NCBI GenBank assembly: GCA_036346395.1
Contig: CM070604.1
Coordinates: forward strand, 45,411,662-45,475,661
Source of the DNA: Hsuehochloa calcarea
Taxonomy: Eukaryota > Streptophyta > Magnoliopsida > Poales > Poaceae
Length of the DNA stretch: 64,000 nt
Direction of reading: 5' to 3'
The notes beneath the pieces are model-generated. The model was given only the letters and a program-made list of their open reading frames with translations. It was not told the DNA's origin and did not search any database. Both the position numbers and the translations under genes were made by a program. How positions within the stretch are numbered: the first letter of the stretch is position 1; the number at the start of each line of letters is the position of its first letter. Shown one piece after another: positions 59,573 to 64,000 of this stretch.

Positions 59573-59750
59573 GACACAAAGCGAAGCGGCATGCTTCTCA
59601 ATAGCCTTGATGACCTTCACGGAGCCCCTTCGCAGGCCCATCATGAGCACCAGACATTTTCACCACGAGCTGCAGAGCAGTCATCAAGTCCACTGGCCCT
59701 CCAAGAACTGGAACCGAGGTAGGTGCCTCAACTGGGGTCTCCTCCACCAT
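59573..59750 (-). pseudogene. 40S ribosomal protein S12 (eS12) fragment captured by a retroelement
   Basis: From an ATG at 59750 the minus strand reads EETPVEAP, PVLGGPVDLMTALQLV, AHDG and KGLRE, the conserved N-terminus of plant eS12. Near 59620 the frame shifts by one and the next frame continues AIEKHAASLCV. The protein is cut after about 55 residues, so it cannot be functional. It contains no visible intron over this span. The context inside paired LTRs implies transduction of host RNA or DNA. Confidence 0.78.
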
Positions 59751-60631
59751 CTCCTGCGCACCAAAAGACCGAGCCTCCAGTCCGTCGCAGCACGAAAACA
59801 AAAACCGCCACCAATAAAAAGATGAAGGCAGAGGACACCACCGAGAGGCTCAGCATCCCCACCATCCTTCAATACCTCAAGCCCACTCATGACCACCACT
59901 CCACCGCTCAAATCCGTCCCATCCACCCGAGGAGGACGTCAATGGAAGCGAGGAGGTGACGACGTGTGAGCTGCATCCCCGGCGGCGGCGAGGAGGTGAC
60001 AACGTGCGAGCGGCATCCCCGGCGGCTGCGCTGGCCGCCGTGGCCTTGCGGGTCCCGGAGGGCGGCGTCCGCGTGCGAATCTGGGTCGGGATCGAGGGCA
60101 GGAGGCGGATCGATCGATCCACGAGGCGGCCGGGCGGATCCAGCTGCTACTCTAGGTGAGTCGCCGAATCCAACCAGGGAGAGGCGACGGCGGCCGATCC
60201 AGATCGGATCGGCGGGGCGACCAACGAGAGCGGCGGATGCGAGCCGTCGAAGGACACCAAGCCTTTCTTGGTGAAGGCCACCGCGGCGACTCCGGCACCA
60301 GAGATCTCGCCGAAGTCGAGGGCGAAGATCGCCAGGAAGCGTTGCGGCGAGCCAAGGCGGGGTGAGATCTCACCGAGGCATCGGTGGGGCAGCCGGATCC
60401 GAGGCAGTCCGGCGAGGGAAGCGCGGCGCCGCATGAACGACGAGGAGCTCCAAGGCCGGACCACCTTCTCCCTCCTCTCGCTCCCCTCTTCCTCCCCGCT
60501 CAGCAATGGCTGCACAGATTTGGGAGCCGAGCTCGAGCGGAGGAGCTCGGGCCTAGGGCGAACGCGGGCGGAGCAGGGGGCTCGGCAGCTGACGCCGTTG
60601 CCAGGGAAGAGCACCTGCAAGCAGGGGCGGA

Positions 60632-60857
60632 GCAATTTCTCGACCTCGTCGCCGTCGAAGATCTCCTGGACGGGCAGGTAGGCCGCCCCGACGACCGAGG
60701 CGCCAATCGGGTTCTTGGCCTTGATGGTGAAGACCACGTCGGAGGCCAGGTGGGCGCAGTAGATGTGGAACGACTTGTACCAACGAGGGTTGGCCGTCTC
60801 GTCGGTCAGTGTCCTGGTGACGATACTGGAAAGCTCCACTGCGACGAAGTCCAAGCT
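60632..60857 (-). pseudogene. Phospholipase D-alpha C2-domain fragment captured by a retroelement
   Basis: A minus-strand open frame (60147-60854) begins with about 70 residues matching the PLD-alpha C2 domain: TRTLTDETANPRWYKSFHIY, CAHLASDVVFTIKAKNPIGA and YLPVQEIFDGDEVEKLL. The rest of the frame (Arg/Ser/Pro-rich) no longer resembles PLD. The HKD catalytic motifs are absent, so only a lipid/calcium-binding module piece was taken. It lies 155 bp inside the 5' LTR, near the place where an element's first ORF would start. Confidence 0.78.
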
Positions 60858-61579
60858 CGATGGCGATGGCGAGGATCGGATGCTGCTGCTGCTTCCAAAA
60901 GACTACAGCTAATATGTCCGCCCCCGGGAGCGGAGATTGCTCCTCCCGGGGCGGTGGCAGCGGAGAACGAGCGGCGGCTAGGCGGTAGCAAACCCTAACC
61001 CTGACTTTTGCTCTGATACCATGTTATGAATATATTGTGTGTATTGAAGAGAGCCCAAATGACGATATATATAGGAGTACAGGTACAGATAAGAATATGT
61101 TAGAGATAGATTCTATCTCTAATATATCTCTAACACCTTATCTCTAATATATCTCTAACAATAACAAAGGCATTAGGTGAAAACAACTTGTAGGCAAAAG
61201 CAGGGTAAGGAATAACCACCAAAAATGAAGATTGCCTATGAACTGAAATCCTTTGTATCCATTGATGTTTCTGGTCTTAGACAAGTTTACATCATAACTG
61301 TCGCTGTCAGAAATAGGTACACAATTCATTAAGATTTAAGAAGATAGTAAGTGGGATACCCAAGTATGCAATTCACAACAAAAGTAGCAAGTGGGCACTG
61401 AAAGAACGCTATTTGACTGCATCTACACTTGATGAAAGCTCGTGGTTGCCTGTATCTAAACTCAAAGATGAAAGCTTGTAGTTGCCATTTACACCGTGTA
61501 CCATTGTTTCTAACTTTCTACTGAGTAGCCTGTGATTCATTTTCCAAACTAGAGTAACACTACTGATCTTGACAACCAG

Positions 61580-63930
61580 CTAAGTAAGGATTAGCCAATC
61601 CGGAGGAGCATCGAACAATATCAGGGGCACCCCCATCTGCAAACCTCGCATAGCCAATCGACGAGCAGCACCATTGGATTCTTCCGGAATGCTTCCAGCT
61701 ATGCAATGTGGGGGTTTCAGTAATGCCTTAAACTCTTCTATTTCTGGCTGTGGAATCCGAGCAGCGAGTAGCTGGTTGAGCAGATGGAATAGATGGGACT
61801 CCAGCACAACAGTAGTTGGTTCATAGACCTGAGCAATTTTGATCCCTTCACAACAAGCAGCTGCAAAAACAAGAGCTGGCTCTGTGCCCGGTATTGGAAA
61901 ACATGATGCACAAAAGAATTGCCCCGTACCGCTGCTGCCGCTTCTAATCAACACCCCTGCAGCACCTTTAGCGCCACCTTGTTCAATCGAAGAAGCAACG
62001 TTCAACCTCAGGATCTTCTCCTCTTGGTGGACTACTTCCGATGCAGGTCTCTTTCCTTTGGAATCTACCGTGGACAGCACTGCAATACGACACAGACTTT
62101 CATGCATATCTAGCCTCCACAGTTCCCACCTGGAAATGAGAAACAGTAAAGAAAAACTAACCTTCTGCTTTCTGCATCAGCTCCTGTGGAGTGATTTTCT
62201 CTGATCCAGGTTGGCGCACAGTTAGTACTCCAACTGCCGGTGTACCGTTGTTGCTCTGTTCCAGCTCCTGTGGAGAAACAGTATTCTGCATCTGCTCCTG
62301 TGGAGCCAATTGCTCCACTTCAGGTTGGCGCAGAGATAGTTCTCCAACTGCCAGTGCTGGAAAAATAAAACGTTAGACAATGCATACCTTCCAATGGAAA
62401 TATTGATGCAACGTAATTGATTTCATCTTCCAGTTGAAATATATTGCACAGGAGAGAGTATTGCAAGAGAAAACTAAAGAAAAATGCAATCATTTGCTCA
62501 TATTTTATTTAAAGCGAGTAAGCGACAAAACTTCCATGGATTTGCATGAAGAATAGGTGTTGAAGTCTGCCCTGATATACAAATAAGAGATAGTGGCAGC
62601 GAAGGTAGACATGATGTCTCATTTGAATAGTGGTCACTTCATAAGATGCAGTCCTGTATCTTTTATTTGTCTATAGCTGGACTAGACAATATATATATAT
62701 ATATATAGGAACATATCTAGTGCTAATAGGTAATTCAGTGTTAAGGTGCTAATACCAATCTTGACCGTTGGAGGATTGGAGGTGGTAACATGCAGGGTGT
62801 TTAATGAAGACACATTAATGAAGGCGTATTGAATGTGAGAGCATGCAAAGTGATGAAATGGTTTAGAGGTGAGAGACACATTAATCTTGGTTGTTTAATT
62901 CTGATCCAACGGTCAAGATTAGTATTAGCACTTTAGCACTGAAATACTCATTAACACTAGATATATATATATATTTGAAACGAACTAGAAAAAAATCGCT
63001 GGGTCCCCTTACAAATAGAAACATGAGTTGGACTCCCTTTGATATTGTTAGAACAGCTTTTTTTTGTATTTCCATCTTCTAAGAAAATATATTCAACTAG
63101 AAAAATTAAAGAAACAGTATATGAGAGAACATAAGCTCATGACCAAACGTGAAGAACATATGCACATAGTGCATGCATATTAAAATCATAGAGTTGAACA
63201 AACTATTTTGATGGTAATTAGGAATGTACATATATATTTGACAACAATAGACTTAATTGTATTATTAAGCACACAGGCCCAATGGCTTATAGACTTTGTC
63301 CAACTAAGTAAGCATACGGTGGAAGAATAGCAAGAAGTTCATCTTGCTAATCTCAGCATTCCAGACTGCATTGCCAAAGTTGAAACTTCAACCATTAATA
63401 CACTAGCAACCCTTCAGTGTAGTTTTTATGAATGAACAAGTAGCCAAAATGTTTCAATCAAGACAGTAGAGACTTATGACTTATGAGTGCAAAGCAAGAA
63501 AATTGTCAGCATTAATTTAAACAAGCAAAGCTTACAAGTCATCAGGATTCTGTTTTCTCATTGTGAATTTGCAATTTGCATGCCAAGCATGAGCAACACC
63601 ACAAACTAACAAACAGGTTAAGTGAAAAGTATGTTACTAACCAACAGTAGAATTTGCCCGAAATGGAACAAATGCTGAAGCACAAGTTCCCAAGTTAAAA
63701 GTGGATGTTTGATTAAGTGTTCCAGCACGTATTATAGGAAAATTGATCACTACACACATGAGACATGATGATTAGTGAAAGACATCCCTAAGTGATAAAT
63801 ATGTAGAGTAAGAAAACAGGATGCATTTACTAACCATCATTAGAATTTGCCTGCAATGGAGGAAACGTTGCAGCAGGAATCCTTGAGTTAGAAGCAGATC
63901 CTTGATTGAACATTGCAGCAATTCTGAGCA
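61580..63930 (-). CDS. Uncharacterised plant protein with degenerate RNase H-like (RVT_3 type) C-terminal domain, 5' end outside window
   Basis: Four exons: 63835-63930, 63642-63749, 62162-62356 and 61580-62079 (TAG stop). All junctions are phase 1 and the three visible donors are G|GTTAGT, so the frame is continuous for about 298 residues. The first two exons encode similar Asn/Thr/Phe/Pro-containing repeats (LNQTSTFN/MFNQGSASN; FRANS/LQANS). The third has an internal repeat, LRQP/VRQP followed by PQE(Q/L)MQ. The last exon resembles the plant RVT_3 RNase H fold: GAAGVLIR, VVLESHLFHLLNQLL, EESNGAARRLA and DAPPDWL. Acidic catalytic residues look replaced (ESH for the usual ESD), so a nuclease role is doubtful. 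The roughly 400 bp downstream to the retroelement should hold the 3' UTR. Confidence 0.72.
62689..62707. repeat. (AT)n microsatellite
   Basis: About nine AT units adjoining the left arm of the foldback MITE; a similar run adjoins the right arm. Confidence 0.9.
62713..62964. mobile_element. Foldback MITE in an intron of the RNase H-like gene
   Basis: Inverted arms of about 65 bp start ATATCTAGTGYTAAT and end at AATCTTGACCGTTGGA. They are separated by a short spacer and flanked by AT dinucleotide runs. No coding capacity; the superfamily is not determined. Confidence 0.8.
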
Positions 63931-64000
63931 CTGCACATATGTGACATGATGACTAGTGGAAAGAGAGTCCATACAGAGGTAAAACACATATTTTAACTAC

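Larger units (their letters stand above)
58776..61160 (-). mobile_element. Small LTR retroelement carrying host gene fragments (Bs1-like)
   Basis: The flanks carry an exact 5-bp duplication ATAAC (58771-58775 and 61161-61165). The terminal LTR at 61022-61160 starts TGTTAG and ends TAACA in minus orientation; a primer site TGGTATCAGAGC follows at 61011-61022 on the minus strand. The other LTR starts at 58776 and matches it over about 85 bp (CAATACACACAATATATTCA), while the U3 parts differ. The interior (about 2.1 kb) has no gag or pol motif but contains pieces of phospholipase D-alpha (60632-60857) and ribosomal protein S12 (59573-59750). Confidence 0.8.

Noticed and set aside
62101..62161. 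Possible intron of about 30 bp joining 62162-62356 to sequence starting at 62131
   Set aside because: Too short for a plant intron and out of frame; the acceptor at 62080 gives an 82-bp intron and keeps phase.
1..64000. tRNA, rRNA, snoRNA or organelle-derived inserts
   Set aside because: No cloverleaf or rRNA-like stretch was recognised by eye; the only tRNA-related sequences are retroelement primer binding sites. A tRNAscan/Infernal run would be decisive.

Overview
The window is nuclear DNA of a grass (Poaceae). It holds GT-AG spliced plant genes, GC-rich first exons, and heavy nesting of Ty1-copia, Ty3-gypsy, L1-type LINE, hAT, Mutator-like and foldback elements. I cannot name the species from sequence alone.

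Layout: (1) 1-2663, plus strand: the last nine exons of an S9-family prolyl-oligopeptidase-like serine peptidase. (2) 3447-25744, minus strand: a second, complete paralogue, arranged tail-to-tail with the first. Its 18 exons join in phase into 721 codons plus a stop, although three introns are swollen by transposons: intron 16 (two decayed copia elements), intron 14 (a hAT element with a Mutator-like element inside) and intron 6 (a copia-type element split by a gypsy element, plus a small Pack-MULE-like element). A foldback MITE lies about 20 bp upstream of its start codon. (3) 26.4-33.6 kb: a nearly full-length copia element riddled with stop codons, followed by an inverted LTR of the same family. 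(4) 33.6-49.8 kb: a field of long gypsy-type LTRs in both orientations. It includes a head-to-head pair of LTRs and primer binding sites only 47 bp apart, a solo LTR with a 5-bp target duplication, and a roughly 6-kb block that splits another LTR. (5) 49.8-57.2 kb: an L1-type LINE whose reverse-transcriptase core is missing and replaced by the 3' end of a gypsy element. The LINE's poly-A end abuts a fragment resembling an ACT-domain-repeat gene. (6) 58776-61160, minus strand: a small non-autonomous LTR retroelement with a 5-bp target duplication. It carries fragments of two unrelated host genes, the phospholipase D-alpha C2 domain and 40S ribosomal protein S12. This is the most unusual unit in the window. 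(7) 61580 to beyond the window end, minus strand: a plant gene with two neighbouring look-alike exons and a C-terminal degenerate RNase H-like (RVT_3 type) domain.

Only three host genes look real: the two S9 peptidases and the RNase H-like gene. Almost everything else is transposon-derived. The long ORFs seen in GC-rich LTR or leader regions are not treated as genes. All family assignments are by eye from motifs; no database search was run.
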